A DNA stretch of 64,000 nt from Natronosalvus hydrolyticus (GCA_025517525.1 JAOPJZ010000003.1:186001-250000); one strand, 5' to 3'. Counted from the first letter of the stretch, positions 1 to 9,252 are shown. Translations and numbers: made by a program. The notes: generated from the sequence alone by a model not told the origin.

Positions 1-3000
1 GTCCTGATAACATAGCGCCAGTGCCCCGTTGGTATCACACATGGCACTCGCGTGATTGGCCCGCCCCGGAGACACCGTCGCGTTCCAGACGGCCTGATCG
101 AGGTGGGCGCCGTCGGCGACAACGTCCGTTGGTCCGGTGCTGACCGCCGCCCCCATCGAAACGCCGATCGAGCGGTCAGTCGTCCAGGTTTCGTTGCCGC
201 CCGTTCCGGAGACTGCAGTCGAACTCGCCAGGGTGACGACGGTCGCGTCGACGTCCAGCGGGACGTGCTGGTGGCCGGGTTCGGTCGGCGTCGGTACCTC
301 GCCCGCGTCGACCTCGAGGTCGTCCCCAGTGTCAAACGCCTGGTAGAGTACCCGAACGTCGGGATGGTCGACGTCGGTGCCCGTCGCCCGAACACGCAAC
401 TCGAACCCGTCGTCGGTAAACGACGACACGCCCGCACGAAGGCGTCCGAGCGAGTGGTCACCGTGGACGACGATATCGACGGCGTCGCCGGTTCGAACCC
501 CACACGTGCCGCGTTCGACGCTCCGGGCGTCGTCACCAACCGTCATCGCGTGTTGCTCGATACCCTCCTCGCCGCTCACGGCGACCCCGTGTGTCCAGCC
601 GGCCGTCCGGGTCGCGGTCACGTCGCCCTCACCCTCGGCGTTCGTCGCCGTGAGCACCAGGAGGTCGGGCCTGAATCCGATGCCCGTCACCGACACCGTT
701 CCACCACGTCCGGGTACCGTCGTGGTGCCCGTCTCGTACCGCGCAGGTCGTTCGGCGACACCCGTCGACGGCGGTTTCGGCGGTGGTGTCCGCCGATTGT
801 CCGACCCGCCCGAAGACGAGCCACCGCCGCCGAACGGCCCGGCTGCGTAGGCGAGTCCCGCGAGGGCGGCCGCGAGCAAGACGCCAGCACCCACGTGTTC
901 GATACCGATATCGAATCCGCCACCTGGAACGTCGATGAACGACCCGCTCGAGGCTGGCTCGCTCACGATCACAGTCGCACAGTCGGCCTCGTCGCTTCGT
1001 TCGATGTCGTCCCAGACGAGGACCGTCGGCGTGTACTCGCCCGGTTCGTCGAAGCGCGTCGTCAGGACGAACTCGTCGGTCCACCGTTCGTCCCACTCGC
1101 CGTTTCCGTCGAAGTCGACGTTCACCGCGATGGCGTTTTCAGAGTCGCGCAGGTCTATCGTGAGCTCGTCGCCAGGCTCGAGTTCCGTACTCGAGACCCG
1201 ACAGACCGCCACGGGTGCCGGGTCGAGGATCCGTACCGTCGTCGTTGCCGTCGCCGTCGCGCCCGCGTCGTCTTCGACCTCGACCGTAATGGTGTACGAG
1301 CCAGGCTCGTCGAACGCGCGCGTCACCGTCGGTTCGTCCGTCGTTTCCTCGAAGGTGCCGTCGCCGCTCAGATCCCAGCGGTAGGCGACGAGGTCCCCGT
1401 CGGGGGCACTCGAGTCGCTCGCATCGAACGTTACGGTCTGGCCCAGTTCGGGCGTACGCGGATCAGCAGACAGGTCGGCGATTGGATCCGCACGCTCGGC
1501 TTCCGATTCCGGTTCAGTAACGACGATCGTCGCACACTCGACGGTGTCGCCGCGTTCCTGGAAGTTCCAGACCCGGACGACGGGCGTGTAGGTTCCCGGT
1601 TCAGCGTAGCTCGTCGTCTGGACGAACTCGTCGGTCCACTGTTCGTCCCACTCCCCGTCGCCCTCGAAGTCGAAGCTGACAGCGTCCGCGTTCTCGGAAT
1701 CGGTGGCGTCGATCGTGACCGGTTGCCCGGGTTCAGCCGAAGTACTCGAGACTGCACAAACGGCGACCGGTTCCGGATCCGGCTCTGGATCGGGATCCTC
1801 GGTCGTTCGAACCGCCACCGACCCCTCGTCGGTCCCCGTCAGTTCGCGAGCGTCCATCACGGTGAGCGAGACCGATTTGATCCCCTCGGTCTCGTAGGTG
1901 TACGTCGTCACGGGATCGCTGGTGGTCCTGTCGACGGTGCCGTCGCCGGTGAAGTCCCACCAGTACTCGAGGATCTCGCCCGTCGGCGAACTCGAGGCGC
2001 TGGCGTCGAACGTGACTTCCTCGCCGGTCTGGGCCGTTTCGGGGTCGATCGTGAACGACGCCGTCGGCGGTTCCGCATCGGCGACGGTGATCGTCGCGCA
2101 CTCGACGGACTCCCCGTACTCGAAGTGGCGCCAGGCGGTGACGACGGGCGTGTACTCGCCGGGTTCGTCGTAGCTCGTCTCGACGACGAAGGTTTCCACA
2201 CGGTCGATCTCGTTGGTTCCGTCGCCGTTGAAGTCGAAGCTCGCGTATTCGGCATTTTCGGAATCGCTGGCGTCGATCGTGACTGTTTCCCCGGGCTCGA
2301 GGGCCGTACTCGAGACCGAACACGCGGGAACCGGTGGCGGCTCCTCCACGAGGACGGTCTGTGTGGTATCGTCCGTGCGCTCGATTTCGTCGACGATGCG
2401 TAACGACACGCTGTAGAATCCGCTACTCTCGTACGTGTGCGTGATGACGGGTTCGGACGTAACCACGTCGAACGTCCCGTCACCGGTGAGGTCCCAGCGA
2501 TAGGAGAGGATGTCGCCGTTCGGTGACTCGGAGTCGCTCGCGTCGAACGTGATCGTGTCGTCGACGAACGGTGATTCCGGTTCGAACGTAAAGGCCGCTG
2601 TCGGTTCGTTTGGGTCGGTGACCGTTATCGTCGCACACGTCACCTCGTCGTGTCGTTCCATGTCGTCCCAAACCCTGACGACGGGGGTGTAAGTCCCCGG
2701 CACCCCGTAGCTCGTCGTCTGGACGAAGTCGCCAGTCCACTGCTCGTCCCAGTTACCGTTTCCTGCGTAATCGAAGTTCGCAGCGACGGCGTTTTCCGAA
2801 TCGCTGGCATCGATGGTGACCGACTGGCCGGGTTCGACGGTCGTACTCGAGACCGAGCAGACGGCAACCGGTTCCGATGGCGTCGAATCCTCGACTGTCA
2901 CCGTTCCCGTTGTCGTGTCCAGGCGTCGCTCCGAATCGACGACGGTGAGTTCCACAGTGTACGTTCCCGACTCGCTGTACGTATGTGACGTCTCTGGACT

Positions 3001-3594
3001 CTCTATTGTGCTATCGGTGGCTCCATCACCGAAGTCCCAGCGGTATTCCACGATATCTCCACTCGAGGCACTGGCATCGAACCCGACCGTTTCGCCGACG
3101 TCGGCAGTCTCCGGTTCGACGATGAACGATGCGGTTGGATCCGCAGCGGCTTCGACCGTGATCATGCCACACCTGTCTTCGTTCGTCTCGCCATCTTCGG
3201 ACCATACCTGCACCCAGGGCTGATACTCTCCCGGCTCGTCGTAGCTCGTCGTCTGGACCAGATTGGTCGTTCCCTCGACGTCGAAGCTCCCGTCGCCGGT
3301 GAAATCGAAACTCGCTCGAGCGACGTTTTCGGACTCACTTGCGTCGATAGTTACCGATTCACCGACCGCGACGGAGGAACTCGAAACTGCACAGACTGGC
3401 TCGGGTTGCACAGCCAGGAACGACGTCCCAGATGGTCCATCGACTGGCCCGCCGACGGTGCTCGCGCCGACGAGTATCGTGCCAGCACCCAGGACGAAAA
3501 GCAGGCCAATCACGACAATAAGGACAGTCGCCGGGCTGAAGTGAGCGGCTCTCGCCCCATCTGACCGGCTTGCATCGTGAAAATTATTCGACAT
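1..3594 (-). CDS. PKD-repeat membrane protein, 3' end outside window
   Basis: The reverse frame is open from an ATG at 3594 to the window edge, giving 1198 codons without a stop. An N-terminal hydrophobic segment (about residues 23-48) is followed by nine PKD/Ig-like repeats of about 80-90 residues. They strictly alternate between two types: type A starts with CxVSS and has a second Cys near its end (possible disulfide), and type B starts with PTASF-like residues and carries WDF/WDLxGDG. A second hydrophobic helix lies at about residues 900-920, then a Gly/Ser/Pro-rich linker and an unrecognised beta-rich domain of more than 230 residues. PKD repeats are extracellular binding or spacer modules in archaeal surface proteins. 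I infer that the repeats are outside and the C-terminal domain possibly in the cytoplasm. Function is unknown. Confidence 0.9.
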   Translation of the reverse strand, partial: MSNNFHDASRSDGARAAHFSPATVLIVVIGLLFVLGAGTILVGASTVGGPVDGPSGTSFLAVQPEPVCAVSSSSVAVGESVTIDASESENVARASFDFTGDGSFDVEGTTNLVQTTSYDEPGEYQPWVQVWSEDGETNEDRCGMITVEAAADPTASFIVEPETADVGETVGFDASASSGDIVEYRWDFGDGATDSTIESPETSHTYSESGTYTVELTVVDSERRLDTTTGTVTVEDSTPSEPVAVCSVSSTTVEPGQSVTIDASDSENAVAANFDYAGNGNWDEQWTGDFVQTTSYGVPGTYTPVVRVWDDMERHDEVTCATITVTDPNEPTAAFTFEPESPFVDDTITFDASDSESPNGDILSYRWDLTGDGTFDVVTSEPVITHTYESSGFYSVSLRIVDEIERTDDTTQTVLVEEPPPVPACSVSSTALEPGETVTIDASDSENAEYASFDFNGDGTNEIDRVETFVVETSYDEPGEYTPVVTAWRHFEYGESVECATITVADAEPPTASFTIDPETAQTGEEVTFDASASSSPTGEILEYWWDFTGDGTVDRTTSDPVTTYTYETEGIKSVSLTVMDARELTGTDEGSVAVRTTEDPDPEPDPEPVAVCAVSSTSAEPGQPVTIDATDSENADAVSFDFEGDGEWDEQWTDEFVQTTSYAEPGTYTPVVRVWNFQERGDTVECATIVVTEPESEAERADPIADLSADPRTPELGQTVTFDASDSSAPDGDLVAYRWDLSGDGTFEETTDEPTVTRAFDEPGSYTITVEVEDDAGATATATTTVRILDPAPVAVCRVSSTELEPGDELTIDLRDSENAIAVNVDFDGNGEWDERWTDEFVLTTRFDEPGEYTPTVLVWDDIERSDEADCATVIVSEPASSGSFIDVPGGGFDIGIEHVGAGVLLAAALAGLAYAAGPFGGGGSSSGGSDNRRTPPPKPPSTGVAERPARYETGTTTVPGRGGTVSVTGIGFRPDLLVLTATNAEGEGDVTATRTAGWTHGVAVSGEEGIEQHAMTVGDDARSVERGTCGVRTGDAVDIVVHGDHSLGRLRAGVSSFTDDGFELRVRATGTDVDHPDVRVLYQAFDTGDDLEVDAGEVPTPTEPGHQHVPLDVDATVVTLASSTAVSGTGGNETWTTDRSIGVSMGAAVSTGPTDVVADGAHLDQAVWNATVSPGRANHASAMCDTNGALALCYQD

Positions 3595-4072
3595 TGTGAC
3601 GAGGTTCAGTTCGCAGTTTACTCCAGTTGGCCAGGCACCTGTAGATAGTCTCAGATTAAATGGAATCTATAAATAGACGTAGGTGAAATCGAGGTAATGT
3701 CATAGGTTACTTTCGAGTAACCAGTAGCCCAACTCAACGATTGGGGGGCGAGTCATGTACGAGTACCGCAACACCTCACAAACCGGATCTCACGTGCCTG
3801 TAGGAACCCTCTCCACACCATGACGAGAACGGCGCTAAAGTGGACAGTTCTGGGCGACATCGTCCTCGTCACCACGGAGGAAGTTGACGCAGTCGTCGCC
3901 GACGATAGCAAAGCCATTTCTCGGTGATCAAAATTCGAGAGGCCCTCGCTCGAGGCGTGCCGTTCCATCGAGATTGGCACTCGTTCGTGTGTGAATATGA
4001 CACCCGTGAACCGTTCGTTTGGATGGTTTTGTCAGAAGTCCCTTAATGACGCTCTTCGACGATACGGATGCA
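3595..4072. other. intergenic region, divergent promoters expected
   Basis: This stretch separates two divergently read surface-protein genes. Bases 3640-3720 are AT-rich and probably hold the promoter of the PKD gene. Only short ORFs of 22-75 codons occur between 3750 and 3980, on both strands, with no recognisable domain, and I do not call them. No repeat shared with the rest of the window was seen. Confidence 0.5.
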
Positions 4073-5257
4073 ATGAACCGTAACGCAGTCGCAACCGTCA
4101 TCGTCACGGCACTCGTGACCGTCAGTCTGGTCGCCGCCGGCGTTGGCGCGAGCACGACGGCCGAATCGGTTGAAACGACGACCTCGAACGAGGCGTACGC
4201 GGGTACACACCTCGCTTTCGAGGCCTCCGTAAACGCAGTTACCGACTACACGGTAGACGGTGAGACCATGTTCTCCTCAATCGCCGTCGACTCCCAGAGC
4301 GAGGTCGGCGGGGGTGCAGATGCCGCAATCGATCTCGGTGCCGTCGTCAACATCGACGGTGCCGGCCTCTCGATCGGTGCCCAGTCACAGACGACCACGC
4401 AGATCGAAGCCGAAAGCGGCGCAACGCTCTCGGCCCACGATAACGAACGCGGTCACCTGGTCGTCAACGCGGGCGACGATTCCCAGGTGGTCGAGGCCCA
4501 ACTCGACGGGAGCGCCCAGGCGAGCGCCGAAAGTGACGACCGCGTGATCGTCGAAAGTGACTCTCGCAGCGGCGTCTTCCTCGTCGTCGGTGACGGTGAG
4601 GCAACCGTCAACGAGGAGGGTGACGTCGTCGCCAACCTCGAGAGCGAGTCGACGCTCGTGTTCCGGTCGTACGCCGAGGGCGAGCGCGACGAGCAGGCCA
4701 AAGAAGACGAACAGCGCATCGCCGACGGTTCGGCCGCCGCCGAAGTGTACGTCGACATGCGAGACGGCGAGACCGTTGCCGACACGGTCACCTACGGTGA
4801 GGAGACCGCCGTCGAAGCCCGACAGGAGGGTGAACAGCGCGTCGAGGTTGTCGTCGATCGTGCCATCAGCGAAGGGACGATCGTCATGACGACCGTCGAA
4901 GAGGAGGCAGTGGGAACCCTCGAGAGCATCGAGGTTCGCATTGACGGCGAGGCAGCCGTACAGGCCTCCTCGCAGTCGGAACTCGAGAGCGCGATCGGCG
5001 GCGACGAGTCGGCGTACATGGTCAGCCAGCACGCCGAAGCCGAGGCGAAAGCGACCGTCTACGTCGCGTTCAACCACTTCTCGGAACGAACGGCTTCGAT
5101 CGGCTCGGCTGATGACGGCGGTGCCGACGATGGAAGTGCCGATAAAACTGACACCACCGATGACGACGATGAGGTCGCCGACGGCCTGCCCGGCTTCGGC
5201 GCACTCGCCGCGTTGCTCGGCCTCGGTGTCGGTATCGGCAGCCGACTCCGACAGTAA
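4073..5257 (+). CDS. PGF-CTERM secreted surface protein
   Basis: This is a 394-residue exported protein. An N-terminal signal segment (MNRNAVATVIVTALVTVSL and following Ala/Gly residues) precedes a long acidic beta-rich body. The C-terminus has an Asp-rich stretch (about residues 345-370), then DGLPGFG, a hydrophobic helix and a basic end (SRLRQ). That tripartite PGF-CTERM signal is the known substrate mark of archaeosortase A, which removes the tail and links the protein to membrane lipid. I chose the ATG at 4073 because the signal peptide begins there; in-frame upstream ATGs at 4019 and 4046 would place a charged extension before it. The body resembles no family I can name. It is probably a cell-surface component. 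Confidence 0.88.
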   Translation: MNRNAVATVIVTALVTVSLVAAGVGASTTAESVETTTSNEAYAGTHLAFEASVNAVTDYTVDGETMFSSIAVDSQSEVGGGADAAIDLGAVVNIDGAGLSIGAQSQTTTQIEAESGATLSAHDNERGHLVVNAGDDSQVVEAQLDGSAQASAESDDRVIVESDSRSGVFLVVGDGEATVNEEGDVVANLESESTLVFRSYAEGERDEQAKEDEQRIADGSAAAEVYVDMRDGETVADTVTYGEETAVEARQEGEQRVEVVVDRAISEGTIVMTTVEEEAVGTLESIEVRIDGEAAVQASSQSELESAIGGDESAYMVSQHAEAEAKATVYVAFNHFSERTASIGSADDGGADDGSADKTDTTDDDDEVADGLPGFGALAALLGLGVGIGSRLRQ

Positions 5258-5429
5258 CTCCCCCGCCAACGCGTCAACGTTCCGGCCCAGTTTTGCTATT
5301 TTGGTGAGGAAACCCGGCCAGTTCCAATACTTTCGGGGCACGCCGATACCGAAGCTTCCGTTTCGCTCATCGGCACGGCGAACGCACGACCGCGAGAACG
5401 TCTATTGATCCCGGGACTGTATCGACCCT

Positions 5430-6851
5430 ATGGACACGCTCCACGTCGCGATCATCGGTGCCTACGGCAGTGCCGGCGTCGCTACGGCCGATGGACTCCT
5501 CGAGCGAGCCGACGAATCGACCCAGACCCTTCAACTCACGCTGATCGACGACGGCGATCCGGGCGGTGGTCTCTGTATTCTCGAGGGCTGTATGCCCTCC
5601 AAAGACGTCCTCTCTGCGGCCAAACACCAGTACCAGGCCAGACACGACGACCGACTCGAGGGGACCGTCAACGCCGTCTCCGAACGCGTCGTCGAGCAAA
5701 AGAACGAGCATATCCACAGCTTTGCACGCCACCGGCGTGAGCACGTCCACGAGTTGGCCGACCGCGACCGCGTCGAGTTCGTCCACGACCGGGCACGGTT
5801 CGTCGACGACCGAACGCTCGTCGTGGGCGACCGGGTCATCGAACCCGACTACATCGTGATCGCGACCGGTTCGACGCTCAACGTGCCCGAGTTGCCCGGC
5901 ATCGACACCGTCGACTGGGATTCGAGCGCCGACGTCCTCGACGCGACGACATTTCCGGACTCCGCCATCGTCATGGGCTTTGGCTACGTCGGTCTCGAAC
6001 TCGTCCCGTATCTCAGTGAAGTCGGCGGTGTCGACCTGACCGTCATCGAACACGACGATCGGCCTCTGGATGCGTTCGCCCCCGCATACGGCGAGACCAT
6101 ACTCGAGATATACCGGGAGCACTTCGACGTCGAAATTCTGACCGAAACCGACGAAAAACGACTCGAGCGAACCGACGACGGGGTTCGACTCGCCGTGGAT
6201 CGACACGGAAACGAGTCGACGGTCGAGGCCGATGGTCTCTACCTGTTTACCGGCCGGCGTTCGAACGTCGATGGCCTTGGTCTCGAGCGAACGGGCCTCG
6301 AGGCGACTCGCGGGTGGGTCGAATCCACGATGCAAGCGCGGGACGACAAGCGCGTGTTCGTCGTCGGTGACGTCAACGGTCGCGAACCCATCTTGCACGT
6401 CGCCAAAGAGCAAGGATTCGCCGCCGGAGCGAACATCCTCCGACACGCTGCCGGTGAGCGCCTCGAGGCGTACACGAACGTGCCCCACCACGTCATCTTC
6501 TCCGGGCTGGGGACCTATCCCGTGGCTCGAGTCGGACACACACCACAGACGGCTGCCGCGGCCGAGTTCGATGCCATCGTCGTCTCGACCGAGGCGTCCT
6601 CGGATGGGGTGTTCAAGAGCAAGAATCACCCGGAAGGCGTGGCAACGCTGGTCGTCGACGCGTCGGACGGGACGGTCGTCGGCTACCAGGGGTTGCACCT
6701 CCACGCCGACGTGATGGCCAAAACGATGCAGGTCGTCGTCGAAATGGGGTTAGACGTTCGAGAGATTCCGGACCGGGCATACCACCCGACGACGCCCGAA
6801 ATTCTGGACAGCCTCATCCGGAGCGCGGTGGCCGAACTCGAGGCAAGATAA
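5430..6851 (+). CDS. dihydrolipoamide dehydrogenase-like flavoprotein
   Basis: This is a 473-residue class I pyridine nucleotide-disulfide oxidoreductase. An FAD-binding fold at the N-terminus is followed by the redox pair Cys49/Cys54 (GGLCILEGCMPSK, spacing CX4C), an NAD-binding fold near residues 180-215 (MGFGYVGLE), the second FAD motif VFVVGDVNG near 310, and a C-terminal dimer domain ending with YHPTTPEIL, where the family keeps its catalytic His-Glu dyad. The first glycine motif reads GAYGSAG, apparently one residue longer than the usual GxGxxG. No 2-oxoacid dehydrogenase genes adjoin it, so the substrate is open: a Lpd paralogue or a mercuric/glutathione reductase-like enzyme are both possible. 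The start at 5430 fits the fold exactly. Confidence 0.88.
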   Translation: MDTLHVAIIGAYGSAGVATADGLLERADESTQTLQLTLIDDGDPGGGLCILEGCMPSKDVLSAAKHQYQARHDDRLEGTVNAVSERVVEQKNEHIHSFARHRREHVHELADRDRVEFVHDRARFVDDRTLVVGDRVIEPDYIVIATGSTLNVPELPGIDTVDWDSSADVLDATTFPDSAIVMGFGYVGLELVPYLSEVGGVDLTVIEHDDRPLDAFAPAYGETILEIYREHFDVEILTETDEKRLERTDDGVRLAVDRHGNESTVEADGLYLFTGRRSNVDGLGLERTGLEATRGWVESTMQARDDKRVFVVGDVNGREPILHVAKEQGFAAGANILRHAAGERLEAYTNVPHHVIFSGLGTYPVARVGHTPQTAAAAEFDAIVVSTEASSDGVFKSKNHPEGVATLVVDASDGTVVGYQGLHLHADVMAKTMQVVVEMGLDVREIPDRAYHPTTPEILDSLIRSAVAELEAR

Positions 6852-6894
6852 GTGACGACGGCTCACCCTATCCGAAGGTCCCGGCGACCGTTCA

Positions 6895-7095
6895 TCACTC
6901 GGAGAGTTCCGGATCGAAGAGATCCTCGATCGAGCACTCGAAAAAGCCCGCTAGTTTGAACGCCAACTCGAGTGAGGGATCGTACCGCTCGCGCTCGAGC
7001 GCGTTGATCGTCTGACGAGAGACCCCGACCGCTGCCGCGAGATCGCCCTGGCTGAGGTCGTGGCGGTCGCGATACGTCCGAAGTTCGTTTTTCAT
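6895..7095 (-). CDS. small Xre-family HTH regulator
   Basis: This 66-residue protein is a single Cro/C1-type helix-turn-helix domain: the QGDLAAAVGVSRQTINALE stretch matches the HTH, and it ends with a short acidic tail (EDLFDPELSE). Members this short bind DNA as dimers and usually autoregulate. Its ATG overlaps the stop of the upstream membrane-protein gene by four bases (ATGA), so the two are translationally coupled. In other prokaryotes this HTH family is commonly paired with a small DUF2178-like membrane protein, which fits here. The palindrome at 7571-7586 is the likely operator (inference). Confidence 0.92.
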   Translation of the reverse strand: MKNELRTYRDRHDLSQGDLAAAVGVSRQTINALERERYDPSLELAFKLAGFFECSIEDLFDPELSE

Positions 7096-7550
7096 GAGTG
7101 CTGTCTGGAGTAATACCAGTGAGAAACGCTATAGATGGCAAACACGAGAAAGAAGGCGCCGCTGACGCCCCACACTTCGGCCGGCATCTGATACGTGCCG
7201 GTGGCGTCGAGGGCGACTGCTGCCGGTGTGAAAAAGACGAACAATACGGCGATGGCTCCCAGGGTTACCCCACCCGCTTCCGCGGCAATCTGGGCGTCTC
7301 GTTCGTCCTCGAGGCTGATCGAGGTTCCGAAGTAGATCCCGAGCATGCCGAGAAATCCGAGCCAGTACAGTCCCGTGCCGGCAAAGACGACGATATCTTC
7401 GGGAACGGTCATCCAGATTCCGATCGCGATAAACAGGCTCAGGATACCCGCCCAGAGGCTGTAGTTCATCCAGCGCTGGTATCGCTCCCGTTTTTCCAGT
7501 TCTGCGCGTGCCGCCTCGAGATCGCTCGAGGAGTTGGCTGTCGTATCCAT
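7092..7550 (-). CDS. DUF2178-like four-helix membrane protein
   Basis: This 152-residue protein has a short soluble N-terminus with a charged helix (DLEAARAELEKRERYQRW) and four predicted membrane helices. Between helices 2 and 3 lies a conserved-looking LEDERDAQI motif, typical of DUF2178-type proteins encoded next to Xre regulators. I place the start at ATG 7550. An in-frame codon at 7562 would lie inside the inverted repeat, and the TATA box at 7592-7599 suits a short leader before 7550. The gene is the first of a two-gene operon with the HTH regulator. Function is unknown. Confidence 0.82.
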   Translation of the reverse strand: MDTTANSSSDLEAARAELEKRERYQRWMNYSLWAGILSLFIAIGIWMTVPEDIVVFAGTGLYWLGFLGMLGIYFGTSISLEDERDAQIAAEAGGVTLGAIAVLFVFFTPAAVALDATGTYQMPAEVWGVSGAFFLVFAIYSVSHWYYSRQHS

Positions 7551-7552
7551 GG

Positions 7553-7599
7553 TGTAAAGCACCTTTTACAGTAAAGTATACTTTACAACCTCATATAAA
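7553..7599 (-). promoter_or_regulatory. promoter and palindromic operator of the membrane protein/Xre pair
   Basis: A perfect 16-base palindrome, GTAAAGTATACTTTAC, lies at 7571-7586. A second, imperfect inverted repeat of the same half-sites (TGTAAA, six bases, TTTACA) lies at 7553-7570, directly before the ATG at 7550. A TATA box (TTTATATG on the minus strand, 7592-7599) lies just upstream, so the palindrome covers the expected transcription start. Repression by the downstream Xre protein is inferred. Confidence 0.75.
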
Positions 7600-7704
7600 C
7601 CTATTGGTGTCAGCGGACAATCATAGCGTCGTGGTAGGTACGTATCGCTGATCGCCCGCACGTGGGTCGTCGACAGGTCGATTGGTGTGGACTACGAACG
7701 TTTA

Positions 7705-9213
7705 GTCAACTACCCCACCCTACTTCGCTCGGCCTGACGGCCTCGCTCGTGGAGGATGGGGCTTGTCCGTGAACTCGGCCTCGAACCCATCAGGGTAGGC
7801 GGTAAATCCGCTCTTCGGCGTCACCGTTCCAGACTTTAGGGCGAGCTGACTGTCGCCCGTCCGTCGAGACGACTGTTGGCTTCGACGGACGTACCGCATA
7901 CCGATGTTCTTCGCCGCGTTGTAGTCCGCGTTCGCTTGCGACCCACACTTCATACACCGGAAGTCGTTGCGCGACGGGCGATTCTCGTCTGCGGTGAATC
8001 CACACTCGGAACATCGCTTCGACGTGTATGCCGACCCGACTTGCTTTACCGAGATGCCGACCGACTCGGCTTTGTACTCGACCTGTTCGTAGAGCGTTCG
8101 GAACGCCCACTTGTGACCCCACGACGCACCGGTTCGGTCGCGGATGTGGGTGAGGTTCTCGAACGCAATCACGTCACAGTCGTAGCGCAGTGCTTCATCT
8201 ATCAGCACGTTCGACGCCCGGTGGAGAACGTCGCGGACGTAACGAAGTTCCCGACCGCTCGATCGTACGAGCGTCCGGTGGGCGCTTCGTGTTCCGGTCT
8301 GTTGCAACCCAGCGCGTACCGTCTCGAACTCGCGGAGCCGGTGGGTTAGCTCTCGCCCGCTGAAGAAGGAGGCGGTGCTGGTGACGGCGAGGTTTTCGAT
8401 ACCGAGGTCAACCCCAAGAACCGTTCCGTCCTCGGCGGTGTTGCGTTCGGTATCGTTCTTGTACCGGCGGAAGCCGATATGCAAGAAGAACTCGCCGCCT
8501 CGGGCGGTGAGCGTACTTTCCGTAACACTCCATTCGTCCGAGTCGAGATACTGACGCTGATAGCCATCGTCGTCGTCGGGAAGGTCGAGCGGACACCGGA
8601 CTCGACTCTTCGTTGTAGAGAGGGACACAGTATCGTCATCGAACACCGTCATCGTCCGTGTATCGTATTTTACCGTGGGTGCGGTGAACGTTGGCTTGCT
8701 GACCTTCTTGCCTTTCGACTGGCGTTCGATACAGCCGGTGATAGCTTGGGCGGCTTGGTGGGTGGCGAGAATCGCATGCTGACTCCCGAGGTCGGTGTTT
8801 TCGCGCACAGAATCATAAGCGAGAGGTTGCACGTCACTCCTGGTGTTGCAATGCCCCCACGCGAGGTCTGTGGCGATCTGGCACCCCCGTTTCCACTCGG
8901 TGATGGTGTCTTCGAGCAAGTCGCGTTGCTCGCCGTCTATCGAGAGGCGGGTGATTGCCGTCCGACGCACGTAGTCGTCTGCCACATTTTCAATGTAGTC
9001 TGTTGGCTATTTATAGATAATGAGACTACCCAGTGGTCCGAGAGACGGTGTCTCTCGTCATCACGAAAGGCTCGCCTTTCGAACGACTATATGAACGCGC
9101 TCCTCCCCTCCCTACCGCTCGCTTCGCTCGCGCTTGAGGATAGCGCGGAACCAAAGGTTCCGCTGACCATGCGAACGGCAAAGCCGTGAGCAGAAGGGGA
9201 CTCCGCGCTACCG
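7705..9213 (-). mobile_element. TnpB-only IS200/IS605-group element (IS1341 type), copy 1
   Basis: The boundaries come from comparison with the second copy at 54063-55612. Both share CGGTAGC[A/G]CGGAGTCC at the left end and GTAGGGTGGGGTAGTTGAC at the right end, and diverge outside. No TnpA transposase gene is present, so the element would need one in trans. The left end contains hairpins, for example GCGGAACC/GGTTCCGC near 9150-9172. The right end overlaps the tnpB stop codon, where the guide (omega) RNA of such elements ends. It lies between an Xre operon and a carboxymuconolactone decarboxylase-like gene. Confidence 0.88.
7720..8985 (-). CDS. tnpB: TnpB RNA-guided nuclease, copy 1
   Basis: This is a 421-residue TnpB/OrfB protein starting with GTG. 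The split RuvC nuclease site is complete: Asp193 (GVDLGIENLA), Glu276 (IAFENL) and Asp354 (NADYNAAKN). A zinc ribbon sits between the last two (Cys325, Cys328, Cys344, Cys347). TnpB proteins of IS200/IS605 elements cut DNA next to a transposon-specific motif, guided by an RNA from the element's right end; this helps retain the transposon. All key residues are kept, so the enzyme could be active. It is nearly identical to the copy at 54344, which suggests recent transposition or gene conversion. Confidence 0.95.
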   Translation of the reverse strand: MADDYVRRTAITRLSIDGEQRDLLEDTITEWKRGCQIATDLAWGHCNTRSDVQPLAYDSVRENTDLGSQHAILATHQAAQAITGCIERQSKGKKVSKPTFTAPTVKYDTRTMTVFDDDTVSLSTTKSRVRCPLDLPDDDDGYQRQYLDSDEWSVTESTLTARGGEFFLHIGFRRYKNDTERNTAEDGTVLGVDLGIENLAVTSTASFFSGRELTHRLREFETVRAGLQQTGTRSAHRTLVRSSGRELRYVRDVLHRASNVLIDEALRYDCDVIAFENLTHIRDRTGASWGHKWAFRTLYEQVEYKAESVGISVKQVGSAYTSKRCSECGFTADENRPSRNDFRCMKCGSQANADYNAAKNIGMRYVRRSQQSSRRTGDSQLALKSGTVTPKSGFTAYPDGFEAEFTDKPHPPRARPSGRAK

Positions 9214-9252
9214 CATCAGTTGAAACGGAGCCAGTTGGGATACCTGATAACT

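Noticed and set aside
52-2403. A 783-codon open frame on the plus strand
   Set aside because: Its translation is very rich in Arg, Val and Asp without domains, and it lies antisense to the PKD repeats. It mirrors the codon bias of the real minus-strand gene.
3755-3930. Two tiny plus-strand ORFs (22 and 35 codons, MYEYRNTSQ... and MTRTALKWTV...) upstream of the PGF-CTERM gene
   Set aside because: No promoter spacing, domain or coupling supports them. They may be remnants of a lost gene, but I cannot show it.
4385-5341. A 318-codon minus-strand frame antisense to the PGF-CTERM gene
   Set aside because: It is a shadow of the acidic plus-strand gene; no signal peptide or domain is visible in it.
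5367-6704. A 445-codon minus-strand frame antisense to the flavoprotein
   Set aside because: The plus-strand frame shows clear FAD, NAD and redox motifs. The antisense product has none.
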